A DNA stretch of 11,312 nt from Bacteroidales bacterium UBA3816 (GCA_002368955.1 DFDY01000162.1:298-11609), one strand, 5' to 3'; shown: positions 1 through 5,758, counted from the stretch's first letter. The notes: a model not told the origin generated them from the letters alone. Numbers and translations: made by a program.

Positions 1-374
1 ATGCCGTTCAGTTCTTTGAACCACAACTTGGCATGTTCCTTCTCGTTGTCGGCGGTGGCCAGGAACAGCGCGGCTATCTGCTCAAAGCCTTCCTTTTTGG
101 CCTTCGAGGCAAAATAGGTGTATTTGTTGCGTGCCTGACTCTCACCGGCAAAAGCCGTCAGCAGGTTCTTCTCTGTTTGGGTGCCGGCATAGGGGTTGGC
201 TGGTGACTTCTCTTCTGCGATAGGTTCAAAGACGCCCTTATCCTTCTTGCAGCGGGGACAACGCCATGTTTCGGGCAGTTTCTCAAAAGGGGTGCCGGGA
301 GCAATGCCCTGGGTCGGGTCGCCCTGGGCGGGGTCATACTCATACTTGCAGATGGTGCATTTGTATTTTTTCAT
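1..374 (-). CDS. rbr: Rubredoxin-rubrerythrin fusion (rubredoxin domain first), 3' end outside window
   Basis: The gene reads leftward from ATG at 374; 124 codons are present and the rest lies beyond base 1. Residues 1-50 form a rubredoxin domain with Cys6-x2-Cys9 and Cys39-Pro-x-Cys42 for one FeS4 iron. From about residue 62 a ferritin-like helix pair begins: AFAGESQARNKY with Glu78, then DNEKEH with Glu111 and His114, which are diiron ligands in rubrerythrins. In classical rubrerythrin the rubredoxin domain is C-terminal; here it is N-terminal, as in the 'reverse' type known from anaerobes. Family knowledge: NAD(P)H-dependent reduction of hydrogen peroxide in the cytoplasm, protecting anaerobes from oxygen. 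The ATG was chosen because it directly precedes the rubredoxin fold (KKYKCTIC). The missing C-terminal helices hold the remaining iron ligands, so completeness cannot be judged. Confidence 0.93.
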   Translation of the reverse strand, partial: MKKYKCTICKYEYDPAQGDPTQGIAPGTPFEKLPETWRCPRCKKDKGVFEPIAEEKSPANPYAGTQTEKNLLTAFAGESQARNKYTYFASKAKKEGFEQIAALFLATADNEKEHAKLWFKELNG

Positions 375-468
375 AATATAACTGTGTTTTATTGGGTGAA
401 TATACTTTTTTATAACGAACTAACACGGAAAAAATTGTGTCTCAGCCTCAAAAAAGCTTCTTCCAATG

Positions 469-476
469 CAAAGAAT
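469..476 (-). promoter_or_regulatory. Possible -7 box of the rubrerythrin gene
   Basis: Read on the minus strand the sequence is ATTCTTTGCATTGG. It resembles the TATTTTTGCAATTGG found before the SDR gene and sits about 95 bases upstream of the rubrerythrin ATG. It departs from TAnnTTTG in the first two bases and no convincing -33 box is seen, so this is tentative. Confidence 0.3.
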
Positions 477-605
477 GATTCCGTCTAAAGAATAAAGAAT
501 TTTTTTTCTTGTAGGCTGCAATTTTTTGAAATGAAGGCATACTAAAGAGTGTATCTGATTTAAGGCAATCAGGTATAATAGTAATAGTGTAATAAGGTTA
601 ATTGG

Positions 606-638
606 GGACAGCGGGATTTTTTCTCGCTGTCCTTTTTT
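606..638 (+). terminator. Intrinsic terminator with no recognised gene upstream
   Basis: A perfect 8-bp stem (GGACAGCG at 606-613, CGCTGTCC at 625-632) with an 11-base loop is followed directly by TTTTTT and then AT. This is a strong plus-strand intrinsic terminator. No plus-strand coding region ends before it: 375-605 holds no credible ORF. It may end a small RNA starting somewhere in roughly 480-560, or be left over from a lost gene. On the minus strand the stem is followed by CCAATTAACC, so it would not work in that direction. Confidence 0.75.
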
Positions 639-656
639 ATATATTCTGTACCCAAT

Positions 657-852
657 AGGTGAAGAAGGCCACCAGTGGTGGGCTTCGATAACGAAGTGGA
701 GAAAGGCACCCTCCGCGGTGCCTCCATTGCCTTAGCAATGGGCTGCGGATTCGAACACCGCAGACAAACAATAAAAAAGCCCTCCATCGGAAAGAGGGCT
801 TTCGAACCTTACAGAACCAAAACGGCATTTTGGCATTAGCATTTTGGCATTT
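657..852. repeat. Hairpin-chain repeat, copy 1 (196 bp)
   Basis: This block recurs at 1737-1933 in the same orientation with about six differences. It consists almost wholly of stem-loops in a row: 664-686 (10-base arms, one mismatch), 704-723 (AGGCACC/GGTGCCT), 724-741 (CCATTGC/GCAATGG), 743-763 (CTGCGG/CCGCAG, loop ATTCGAACA), and 777-801 (AAGCCCTC/GAGGGCTT). A tandem pair of GCATTTTGGCATT units follows at 825-852. No coding sequence in any frame looks real. The right end abuts the last codons of the HU-like remnant. No terminal inverted repeats or target duplication are apparent. It may be a non-autonomous mobile element, a dispersed structured repeat, or an RNA gene; the sequence alone does not decide. 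Confidence 0.9.
771..801 (-). terminator. Terminator-like hairpin inside repeat copy 1
   Basis: On the minus strand an 8-bp stem AAGCCCTC/GAGGGCTT with a 9-base loop runs into TTTTTTAT, a good intrinsic terminator shape. It would stop transcripts coming leftward from the HU-like remnant. The plus-strand tail is only TTTC, so termination in that direction would be weak. Confidence 0.6.
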
Positions 853-1060
853 TATAGAAGACGACATTTGCATCATTCAGGGCATCCACCATTCTTCTAT
901 TAGGCCTAAATTTCACAGATAGTGGTCCAATGTCAGCTCTGTGGAATTTTGGCTCTTCCTTTGCTTTCGGTTTGATTTCCAAACTGAATGTTCCTAAATC
1001 TGGTACAATAGTTTCGCGACCGTTGGCGGCATTGCTGAATATCACATCAGCAACTGATAG
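836..1060 (-). pseudogene. Remnant of an HU-like (Bacteroidota HU-HIG type) DNA-binding protein
   Basis: The minus-strand frame from 1060 downward gives about 70 residues that look like the second half of the HU-like domain of Bacteroidota: VPDLGTFSLEI (the 'GxFGTF/R' strand), a charged stretch with FHRADI, then VKFRPNRRMVDAL before the end. Such proteins are normally about 120-150 residues, so the first half is missing. An in-frame TGA lies at 1061-1063, and a REP-like hairpin (1075-1091) stands where the N-terminal half should be. At the other end the reading frame runs into the hairpin-chain repeat and stops there, so its last residues (MPKC) come from the repeat. A GTG at 1045 could open a 69-residue product, but this is more likely a dead gene. 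The assignment rests on motif resemblance only. Confidence 0.6.
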
Positions 1061-1074
1061 TCAACACATCGGGT

Positions 1075-1091
1075 GCGTCTCGGAGAGACGC
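1075..1091. repeat. REP-like hairpin GCGTCTC-n3-GAGACGC
   Basis: A perfect 7-bp palindromic stem with a 3-base loop. The minus strand reads GTCGCGTCTCTCCGAGACGCA. The same framework (TCGCGTC, loop, GACGCA) occurs at 11217-11233 with a T-A pair replaced by C-G. Confidence 0.6.
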
Positions 1092-1094
1092 GAC

Positions 1095-1340
1095 CTCGCC
1101 TATGTGCCAATTGCGGATAATCATATCTCAGTATTTCTTTCGGCATCTTGTCCACATCCCTGTCTCATCGTAGTCCGTTTCGCCTTCGCCAGCGATATGA
1201 CCAATCTGCCCGCAACAAATACTAATCTGTCACAAAACTCTAATGACCAATTGGGGTTTAACTGAACCTGTGAATAATGATAACTGACATCCCACACAGG
1301 TGGGGGATGGCAGCTGGTTGGAATTCTTTTTTTTCTTCTT
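1095..1340. other. Non-coding stretch between HU-like and aldo/keto reductase remnants
   Basis: No convincing gene was found on either strand. Reading frames here are short and interrupted, and none extends the HU-like domain toward its N-terminus. A hairpin at about 1288-1309 (CATCCC/GGGATG) is followed only after a gap by a T-rich run (1326-1333), so it was not called a terminator. Confidence 0.5.
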
Positions 1341-1736
1341 TCAGTCTGTTGGGTTCCACTGACCAAACCATTTGCGCTGGTCCTCTAAGGACATGTTGAA
1401 GTAGCGTTTCTCCTTGTCAAGGGCACGGATAGCGACCATTTCGGCATTAGAGAGTGCGAAATCCAACACGTCATTGTTCTCCCTGATGTGTGCGGGGTTA
1501 GAGCTGCCTGGAATGACGGAGAATCCCTCCTGCATGTGCCAGCGGATGATTGCTTGTGCGGCACTCTTGCCATGGGCTTTGGCTATGCGTGTAATGACTG
1601 GGTCTTGAAGAATGGCTCCCTTTGAGTCGCGACCACCGAGAGGGAACCAGCATTCCAGTTGTATGCCTTCCTGTGCCAATCGTTCTTGCCAGTGACGGCG
1701 CTGGGCGTATGGGTGGCACTCGATTTGCATGATTTG

Positions 1737-1933
1737 AGGTGAAGAAGGCCTCCGGTGGAGGGCTTCGATAACGAAGTGGAGAAAGGCACCCTCCGCGGTG
1801 CCTCCATTGCCTTAGCAATGGGCTGCGGATTCGAACACCGCAGATAGACAATAAAAAAAGCCCTCCATCGGAAAGAGGGCTTTCGAACCTTACAGAACCA
1901 AAACGGCATTTTGGCATTAGCATTTTGGCATTT
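1737..1933. repeat. Hairpin-chain repeat, copy 2 (197 bp), inside the aldo/keto reductase
   Basis: Second copy of the block at 657-852, same orientation, about 97% identical by eye. Differences from copy 1 are A/T and T/A in the first stem (1751 and 1759, which pair with each other), A/G in that loop, C/T and A/G near 1845, and one extra A in the A-run before the last stem. All five stems are preserved. The copy begins right after the QIM codons and ends right next to the DSLL codons of the host gene. No clear target-site duplication is seen, and a few host codons seem missing. Confidence 0.9.
1851..1882 (-). terminator. Terminator-like hairpin inside repeat copy 2
   Basis: Same stem as in copy 1 (AAGCCCTC at 1858-1865, GAGGGCTT at 1875-1882), followed on the minus strand by a run of seven T counted from the end of the stem. 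Its orientation would stop minus-strand transcription within the former aldo/keto reductase gene. Confidence 0.55.
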
Positions 1934-2138
1934 AAGAGGGAGTCAATTATGTCGTCACGTGCATCGAAGTTGCTGATTCCAATGGCCCTCACCTTGCCAA
2001 GGCCAGGACCTGCTCCATCTCTTTCCAACCACCCACATAGTCGCCCACTGGCTGGTGGAAATAGACCAGGTCAATGTATTCTATCCCCAGCCTCCCCATC
2101 ATTCGGTCAATGGCTTTCAATGTTTTTTCCCAATGAGC

Positions 2139-2172
2139 GTTATACAAATTGCCACATAATTTGCTCAAACTG
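2139..2172 (-). promoter_or_regulatory. Direct-repeat operator upstream of the aldo/keto reductase remnant
   Basis: On the minus strand CAGTTTGAGCAA (from 2172) and CAATTTGTATAAC (from 2151) start exactly 21 bases apart. The same arrangement precedes the SDR gene at 3359-3392. Directly after the second half-site the aldo/keto reductase interior begins. The core promoter and the gene's start therefore seem to have been deleted, joining operator to gene body. Confidence 0.5.
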
Positions 2173-2403
2173 CGGTTTCTGATGATGTAATAACGCCAAC
2201 AGCTAATGCTCAGTTGAGAATTGATGGTTGAGAGGGCGGGGATCGCTCAAATTTGAAAATTGGGGGCCGCGAAAACTATTAAATGAACGTAAAATAATAA
2301 TGTATCGCAATGGCAAATATTGTGAGCAAGGCTCTCCAAGCCTTTATCGTAACCATTGCTAACTTCAATATTGTTACCACATCCCCTTTATTGCTCTCAG
2401 CCT
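2173..2403. other. Intergenic stretch with a short TTGAGA-type repeat
   Basis: No convincing gene was found. At 2212-2234 there is a degenerate GTTGAGAATTGATGGTTGAG run of the same kind as the spacer repeats at 6261 and 9326. A 32-codon frame starting at 2310 (MANIVSKAL...) ends at 2408 just before the terminator stem, but nothing marks it as a real gene. Confidence 0.5.
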
Positions 2404-2434
2404 CATAAAAATAAGCCCCGCTCTAGGGCGGGGC
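2404..2434 (-). terminator. Intrinsic terminator of the SDR gene
   Basis: A 7-bp GC stem (GCCCCGC at 2415-2421, GCGGGGC at 2428-2434) lies seven bases past the SDR stop codon. On the minus strand it is followed by TTATTTTTAT, which fits an intrinsic terminator. The position right after the gene supports the call. Confidence 0.85.
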
Positions 2435-2441
2435 GGTGTCT

Positions 2442-3296
2442 CTAACTCAGTGTCAGTTGGTAGGCTCCGGTCTTGATGGCGGCGATGGTGCCGCCGTCGA
2501 CCAGCAGGTCGGTGCCGGTGATAAAAGAGGCCTTGTCGCTGAGCAGGAACTCGGCAGCTGCGGCAATCTCGGCGGGGTTGCCCACTCGGTGCATGGCCGA
2601 CGATTCAATCATCTTCTGGTAACCCTCGCCAGCGGCGCGGAATTCGTCGTAGGCCAGTGGCGTGACCACCACGCCCGGCGAGATAGTGTTGATTCGTGCC
2701 CCGCGGCGTCCCCAGTCCATGGCGGCTTTGCGCACACGCAGTTGGTTGGCCCGTTTGGCCACGACATAGGCCACACCCGAGTTGATAATTACATCGGGTT
2801 GCAGGCAGGGCAATGCCTCCAGCTTCTCGGCCGGGGTCGTGGTGAGTGCCAACTCCACCTCGTTGGTCATGGGCTCGGGCAGCATATAGCCCGTCTGGCT
2901 GCTGATGAGTATGCCCGAACCGTCGCGCATCATCACCTCGCCAAAGGCATCAAGGGCGTAGGCCGACCCCACAAGGTCCAACTTGATGATGTGCTGTGGA
3001 TTGGCCTGGTTTGGCGATGCTCCGGCAGTGTGGATATAGTGTTTCACAGGCCCCAACTCGGCGGCGCGGCGGGCAAAGGCGCGTATGCTCTCCTGGTCGC
3101 CCCCGTCCACAATCATAGTCTCCACCGCGTAGCCAGAGAACTGCAACCGCTCGGCAGCGGCCTTGAGGCTCTTCTCGCTGATGTCGCCCAGCAGGACGAT
3201 ACGGTTGGCGGCCACGCGTTCGGCAATGGCCATGCCCATGCTGCCCGCTCCAAGCAGGGCAACTGCTTCTCTTTTCTCGTTGAAATTGAATTGCAT
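2442..3296 (-). CDS. SDR-family NAD(P)-dependent oxidoreductase (long Ser-Tyr spacing subtype)
   Basis: 284 residues, a cytoplasmic short-chain dehydrogenase. The cofactor fold starts with LLGAGSMGMAIA (residues 14-25), with Asp38 at the end of the second strand, suggesting NAD(H). IHTAGAS (88-94) stands for the usual NAG motif. The catalytic set is Ser132/Ser133 (ISSQTG), Tyr177 and Lys181 (AYVVAK), followed by ISPGVVVTPL (205-214) and LLVDGG near the C-terminus. Ser and Tyr are about 44 residues apart instead of about 13, because of an inserted segment (LALTTTPAEKLEALPCLQPD) that I recognise as characteristic of one SDR subfamily, so it is not an error. The substrate is unknown. The gene has its own promoter (3330-3337), an operator pair (3359-3392) and a terminator, so it is probably monocistronic. 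The operator is shared with the neighbouring aldo/keto reductase remnant. Confidence 0.93.
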   Translation of the reverse strand: MQFNFNEKREAVALLGAGSMGMAIAERVAANRIVLLGDISEKSLKAAAERLQFSGYAVETMIVDGGDQESIRAFARRAAELGPVKHYIHTAGASPNQANPQHIIKLDLVGSAYALDAFGEVMMRDGSGILISSQTGYMLPEPMTNEVELALTTTPAEKLEALPCLQPDVIINSGVAYVVAKRANQLRVRKAAMDWGRRGARINTISPGVVVTPLAYDEFRAAGEGYQKMIESSAMHRVGNPAEIAAAAEFLLSDKASFITGTDLLVDGGTIAAIKTGAYQLTLS

Positions 3297-3329
3297 AGCG
3301 TATGATGTTTAGGTGTTATTTTCCAATTG

Positions 3330-3337
3330 CAAAAATA
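3330..3337 (-). promoter_or_regulatory. -7 promoter box of the SDR gene
   Basis: The minus strand reads TATTTTTG, an exact match to the Bacteroidota TAnnTTTG box, followed by CAATTGG. It lies 33 bases before the ATG. The expected -33 region falls on the proximal operator half-site, consistent with an activator touching RNA polymerase. Confidence 0.7.
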
Positions 3338-3358
3338 CCAACTATTCGCCATATAGCC

Positions 3359-3392
3359 GTTATCCAATTTGCCTTAAAAAGTGTCCAAATTG
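3359..3392 (-). promoter_or_regulatory. AraC-type direct-repeat operator upstream of the SDR gene
   Basis: On the minus strand CAATTTGGACAC (from 3392) and CAAATTGGATAAC (from 3371) are direct repeats whose starts are exactly 21 bases, two helical turns, apart. The downstream copy covers the -33 region of the promoter. This is the geometry of AraC-family activator sites. The identity of the regulator is inference; none is encoded in the window. Confidence 0.6.
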
Positions 3393-3424
3393 CGGTTATC
3401 AAATCAAAGAGGTAAGAAATTGGA

Positions 3425-4567
3425 TCAGTAGCACTGAAAATCGTAGTAGACATTGCTAAAGTCGAGGCGGCGGAGGGCTTCGCTGTTGATGAAGAGGCGC
3501 ACCGAGCCACAGTCGCCCCAGATGATGCTGAAGTTGTGGTTTCCCTCGTGGGTGCTGCCGGTCTCGATGGTGGGAATCTGTAGCAGCAGGGTGTTGTAGG
3601 GGCTCCCCACCTCGCGGGGGTCGAACTGCTCGAAGGCGGGAAATCCCAACATTTGAAAGTGATCCTCCGTCACGCCTTGGAACATGGCGCTGAAGCCCAC
3701 GGCAAGGCTGTCGTCCACTTTGTCGCGAATCTCCTTGGGCAGGAGGCCTTTGACATAGTCGGCCACTTCCCGCTGCCCCAACTCTTCGCCATAGAGATTT
3801 TTGACCGCCTGTGCTGCAAGTGCATCAAATCGGTTCACTGTCTGGTTGATGCACGACTCGCCCCGATAGGCCGCAATGTGGAACTCGCCGTCAATGGGCG
3901 CATACTTCAACGTCTCGCAGCGCGGATATTGCGCCAACTGCTCGGGCGTGGCATAGCGGTTCAACTGACTGTGAAACACCACGCGGAAATTGCTCTGATT
4001 GGTGGGATTCTCATAGTCTGCACCGTAGCCGCCCTCCAAAATCTCCTCGTCGGCGGAGATGAAGAACTGCAACATGCCTGTTGGTGGAAGGAGCGCGGTG
4101 GACGGCAGTTGCTCCATGTTCAGTTGCAGCACCATGGCCATGGGTTTGCCCTTGGCATCGGTGGGGTAGGGCTGACTGCTGTCCCAGTAGGGGATGCCCC
4201 CCAGCTTGCTGTCGAACAGCCCTTGGCTGCGTCCGAGGAGCATTAGCCTCAGGCAAGACTGTGGCGAACACCGCCTGTTGATTTCTTTCTCGATGGCTTC
4301 GGACCGTTCCCTCATGGCCTCAATCAGCTTTGGCTTGGGTATGTAGGTAGAGCACCCCTGCTGCGCCAGTTTTTGTTTCAGCGTATTATGGGCCTTCTGC
4401 AACCGTAACTGGGCAATCAGAATGATTCCCTTTAGGACGGCAAACGACGCGGCCAGAAAAATAATAGAAAACCAATGCCCATAGGCAATGCCCAGTATCA
4501 AGGCCGCAACCAGCAGCACTGCCCATATCAGGTTACGAATCAAGTCGGTCCATTTTTCGGTGTCCAT
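3425..4567 (-). CDS. DUF1963 (YwqG-like) protein with N-terminal membrane anchor
   Basis: 380 residues. Two hydrophobic segments (about 10-28 and 33-52) form a hairpin anchor, followed by a basic, helical linker to about residue 100. The rest matches the YwqG/DUF1963 fold: SKLGGIPYWDSSQPYP (120-134), LQLNMEQLP, GMLQFFISADEE (164-175), and near the end NTLLLQIPTI, IIWGDCGSVRLFI and LRRLDFSNVYYDFQCY at the C-terminus. The function of this family is unknown; it is usually a soluble protein, so the membrane anchor is a variation. A TATTTTTG box lies about 145 bases upstream and no close partner gene exists, so it is probably transcribed alone. Confidence 0.85.
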   Translation of the reverse strand: MDTEKWTDLIRNLIWAVLLVAALILGIAYGHWFSIIFLAASFAVLKGIILIAQLRLQKAHNTLKQKLAQQGCSTYIPKPKLIEAMRERSEAIEKEINRRCSPQSCLRLMLLGRSQGLFDSKLGGIPYWDSSQPYPTDAKGKPMAMVLQLNMEQLPSTALLPPTGMLQFFISADEEILEGGYGADYENPTNQSNFRVVFHSQLNRYATPEQLAQYPRCETLKYAPIDGEFHIAAYRGESCINQTVNRFDALAAQAVKNLYGEELGQREVADYVKGLLPKEIRDKVDDSLAVGFSAMFQGVTEDHFQMLGFPAFEQFDPREVGSPYNTLLLQIPTIETGSTHEGNHNFSIIWGDCGSVRLFINSEALRRLDFSNVYYDFQCY

Positions 4568-4709
4568 AGTGAAATGTTGTATTAGTGTATTAGTTCATAA
4601 CATTGTGGCGTTTTTGACCAAAGGCACGGTCACTTGTCACAGCCTGGGAAAGGTTGACTTGTATCTACTTCATTCCAATAATTGTAAAAACTATCGTTTA
4701 GTCAATTTG

Positions 4710-4717
4710 CAAAAATA
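4710..4717 (-). promoter_or_regulatory. -7 promoter box of the DUF1963 gene
   Basis: The minus strand reads TATTTTTGCAAATTG, nearly identical to the SDR promoter core. It implies a leader of about 140 bases before the ATG at 4567. No -33 box or repeat operator is evident. Confidence 0.6.
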
Positions 4718-4775
4718 CACATTTTTTTTCTGATAACGACATTTCACTTTTTTATTTAGTACTGCTTTAGTGTGT

Positions 4776-5303
4776 TTATTCTATCGTGCGGATGAACTTG
4801 GCGGGGTTGCCGCCGACGATGGTGTTGGGGGCAACGTCTTTGGTGACCACGGCTCCGGCGGCCACGACTGCATTTTCGCCCACGGTGACGCCCGGCAGAA
4901 TGGTGGCACCGGCTCCCACCCAGGCGTTGCGGCCGATGTGGACCGGCTTGCAGATGAGCAGCTGACGGTCGTGCAGGTCGTGGTTGTTGCTGATAAGCTG
5001 CACGTTGGCGGCTATCATGGCACCGTCGTCAAGGGTGATTCCGCCGCGCGACATCATGAGGCAGTTGTTCATTATCATTACGCCATTGCCAATTTTCACT
5101 CGGTCGAAGCATACGCCCGTCAGTCCGGGCATCACCCAGCCACCCTCTCCCAGATTGTCGCCGAAGAGTTCACGCAGCAGCGCATTATACTCGTCGGTGT
5201 AGGGCATGGTGTGGTTGAGTTTGAAAAGGACTTGTGCCTGACGCACACCCTCGGCATGTTCTTCGGGCGTGGTCTTTCGGGGGTCAACTATTGTTTCTTG
5301 CAT
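4776..5303 (-). CDS. Sugar O-acetyltransferase-like hexapeptide-repeat acyltransferase
   Basis: 175 residues of the maltose/galactoside acetyltransferase group. An N-terminal helical part (HAEGVRQAQVLFKLNHT) is followed by left-handed beta-helix hexapeptide repeats (IGNGVMI, ITLDDGAMIAANVQLI, VHIGRNAWVGAGATILPGVTVGENAVVAAGAVVTKDV taken piecewise over 71-157) and the closing GGNPAKFIR. His108 in ISNNHD aligns with the catalytic His of the family, which moves acetyl from acetyl-CoA to a sugar or other hydroxyl acceptor. The frame stays open upstream to 5453, but the promoter box at 5357-5364 lies inside that extension, so ATG 5303 is the real start. The acceptor cannot be told. Such genes are often found with SDR and aldo/keto reductases in Bacteroidota, which fits the neighbours here. 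Confidence 0.92.
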   Translation of the reverse strand: MQETIVDPRKTTPEEHAEGVRQAQVLFKLNHTMPYTDEYNALLRELFGDNLGEGGWVMPGLTGVCFDRVKIGNGVMIMNNCLMMSRGGITLDDGAMIAANVQLISNNHDLHDRQLLICKPVHIGRNAWVGAGATILPGVTVGENAVVAAGAVVTKDVAPNTIVGGNPAKFIRTIE

Positions 5304-5356
5304 GTTGTTGATGTTTAGTGATTTGATAGTTTTATGGGAACATGTTTTCCCGATTG

Positions 5357-5364
5357 CAAAATTA
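5357..5364 (-). promoter_or_regulatory. -7 promoter box of the acetyltransferase gene
   Basis: The minus strand reads TAATTTTGCAATC, a TAnnTTTG match 54 bases before the chosen ATG. Upstream are CCGCAATCC and TCGCAGAAA stretches that might be activator half-sites, but they do not show the 21-base spacing of the SDR operator. Confidence 0.6.
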
Positions 5365-5452
5365 CTACTTTTCTGCGAGACGGCAGTTGTACGGATTGCG
5401 GAAGTTATTGCACAAAAGGAAGACTTTCCCGAAGGCCTAGACCGGAAGGGCA

Positions 5453-5758
5453 CTATGAGTGCTTGATGTTGGCCACGTAGCGCGATTTGGCGTTGGCAAG
5501 TTTGGCGTTCGACAACTGCCTTTCCATCATGGCCTTGTCCCAGCCCGCTGGTGTCTCCTCCTTATGAAACCAGTGGTAGCCCCGGGCAATCCACCGCTGG
5601 CGGAACTGACTGTAGGTGAAGCCTTCGGATTCGTCGTCGAAGCCATATTCGAACCCACAGCAGGGGCATATTTCGTATGTGGGGCACCCCTCGGGCGTGA
5701 ATGGCCCTTCATCCAACTGGTCGTAACCGCAAACGGGACATATCTTGTTTGGGTCCAT
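5453..5758 (-). CDS. Small Cys-rich CPCC-type zinc-ribbon protein
   Basis: 101 residues. The first 36 carry a probable metal-binding knuckle pair: Cys7-x2-Cys10 (CPVCGYDQL), Cys25, and Cys31-Pro-Cys33-Cys34 (YEICPCCGFEYGFDD). This resembles the Cys-rich CPCC domain of unknown function. The second half is a Trp/Tyr-rich helical tail (FRQRWIARGYHWF) ending in KSRYVANIKHS. The ATG follows the TAA of the upstream YcxB-like gene with no base between, so the two are almost certainly translated from one message by coupling. The role is unknown; a zinc-binding partner of the membrane protein is a guess. Confidence 0.8.
   Translation of the reverse strand: MDPNKICPVCGYDQLDEGPFTPEGCPTYEICPCCGFEYGFDDESEGFTYSQFRQRWIARGYHWFHKEETPAGWDKAMMERQLSNAKLANAKSRYVANIKHS

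Larger units (their letters stand above)
1341..2144 (-). pseudogene. Aldo/keto reductase, destroyed by deletion, frameshift and repeat insertion
   Basis: Three pieces of one aldo/keto reductase remain. Piece 1 (2144 to about 2005) reads NAHWEKTLKAIDRMMGRLG, then YIDLVYFHQP, which carries the catalytic His of the family, then GGWKEMEQ. Piece 2 continues in another frame with GLGKVRAIGISNFDARDDI and DSLL; the shift lies within about 1996-2016 and looks like one lost base. The hairpin-chain repeat (1737-1933) then interrupts the gene. Piece 3 (1736-1341) resumes with QIMQIECHPYAQ and runs to a normal end with IPGSSNPAHIRENNDVLDF. About seven or eight codons appear lost at the insertion. The N-terminal third, with the catalytic Asp, Tyr and Lys, is absent. 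Members of this family reduce carbonyls with NAD(P)H in the cytoplasm; this copy cannot. Confidence 0.88.

Noticed and set aside
743..763. tRNA T-arm-like sequence in the repeat (GTTCGAATCC on minus, CTGCGG stem)
   Set aside because: Stem and loop lengths do not fit a T-arm (6-bp stem, 9-base loop), and no acceptor, D or anticodon arms lie around it.
1288..1333. Hairpin CATCCC/GGGATG followed by a T8 run, possible plus-strand terminator
   Set aside because: About 16 bases separate stem and T-run, and no plus-strand gene lies upstream.
657..1933. Hairpin-chain repeats as a CRISPR array or integron attC sites
   Set aside because: Only two long copies 1.08 kb apart with no short regular spacers, no cas or integrase genes, and no attC-type paired R/L boxes that I could identify.
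2310..2408. A 32-codon plus-strand frame (MANIVSKALQ...) ending just before a hairpin
   Set aside because: No promoter or ribosome-site signal and no recognisable family. The hairpin has its T-run on the minus strand and belongs to the SDR gene.
2436..3305. Long plus-strand open frame opposite the SDR gene
   Set aside because: It mirrors the SDR gene on the other strand and has His/Gly-rich, low-plausibility composition with no domain.
3310..3450. A short plus-strand peptide with a zinc-ribbon look (CLKKCPNCGYQIKEV)
   Set aside because: The apparent CPNCGY comes from the direct-repeat operator and its flank (GTGTCCAAATTGCGG), the frame has no good start, and it overlaps the SDR promoter. 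Chance resemblance is more likely.
5304..5453. N-terminal extension of the acetyltransferase to 5453
   Set aside because: The stretch contains the -7 box and leader, its residues are not family-like, and ATG 5303 starts at the expected place for the fold.
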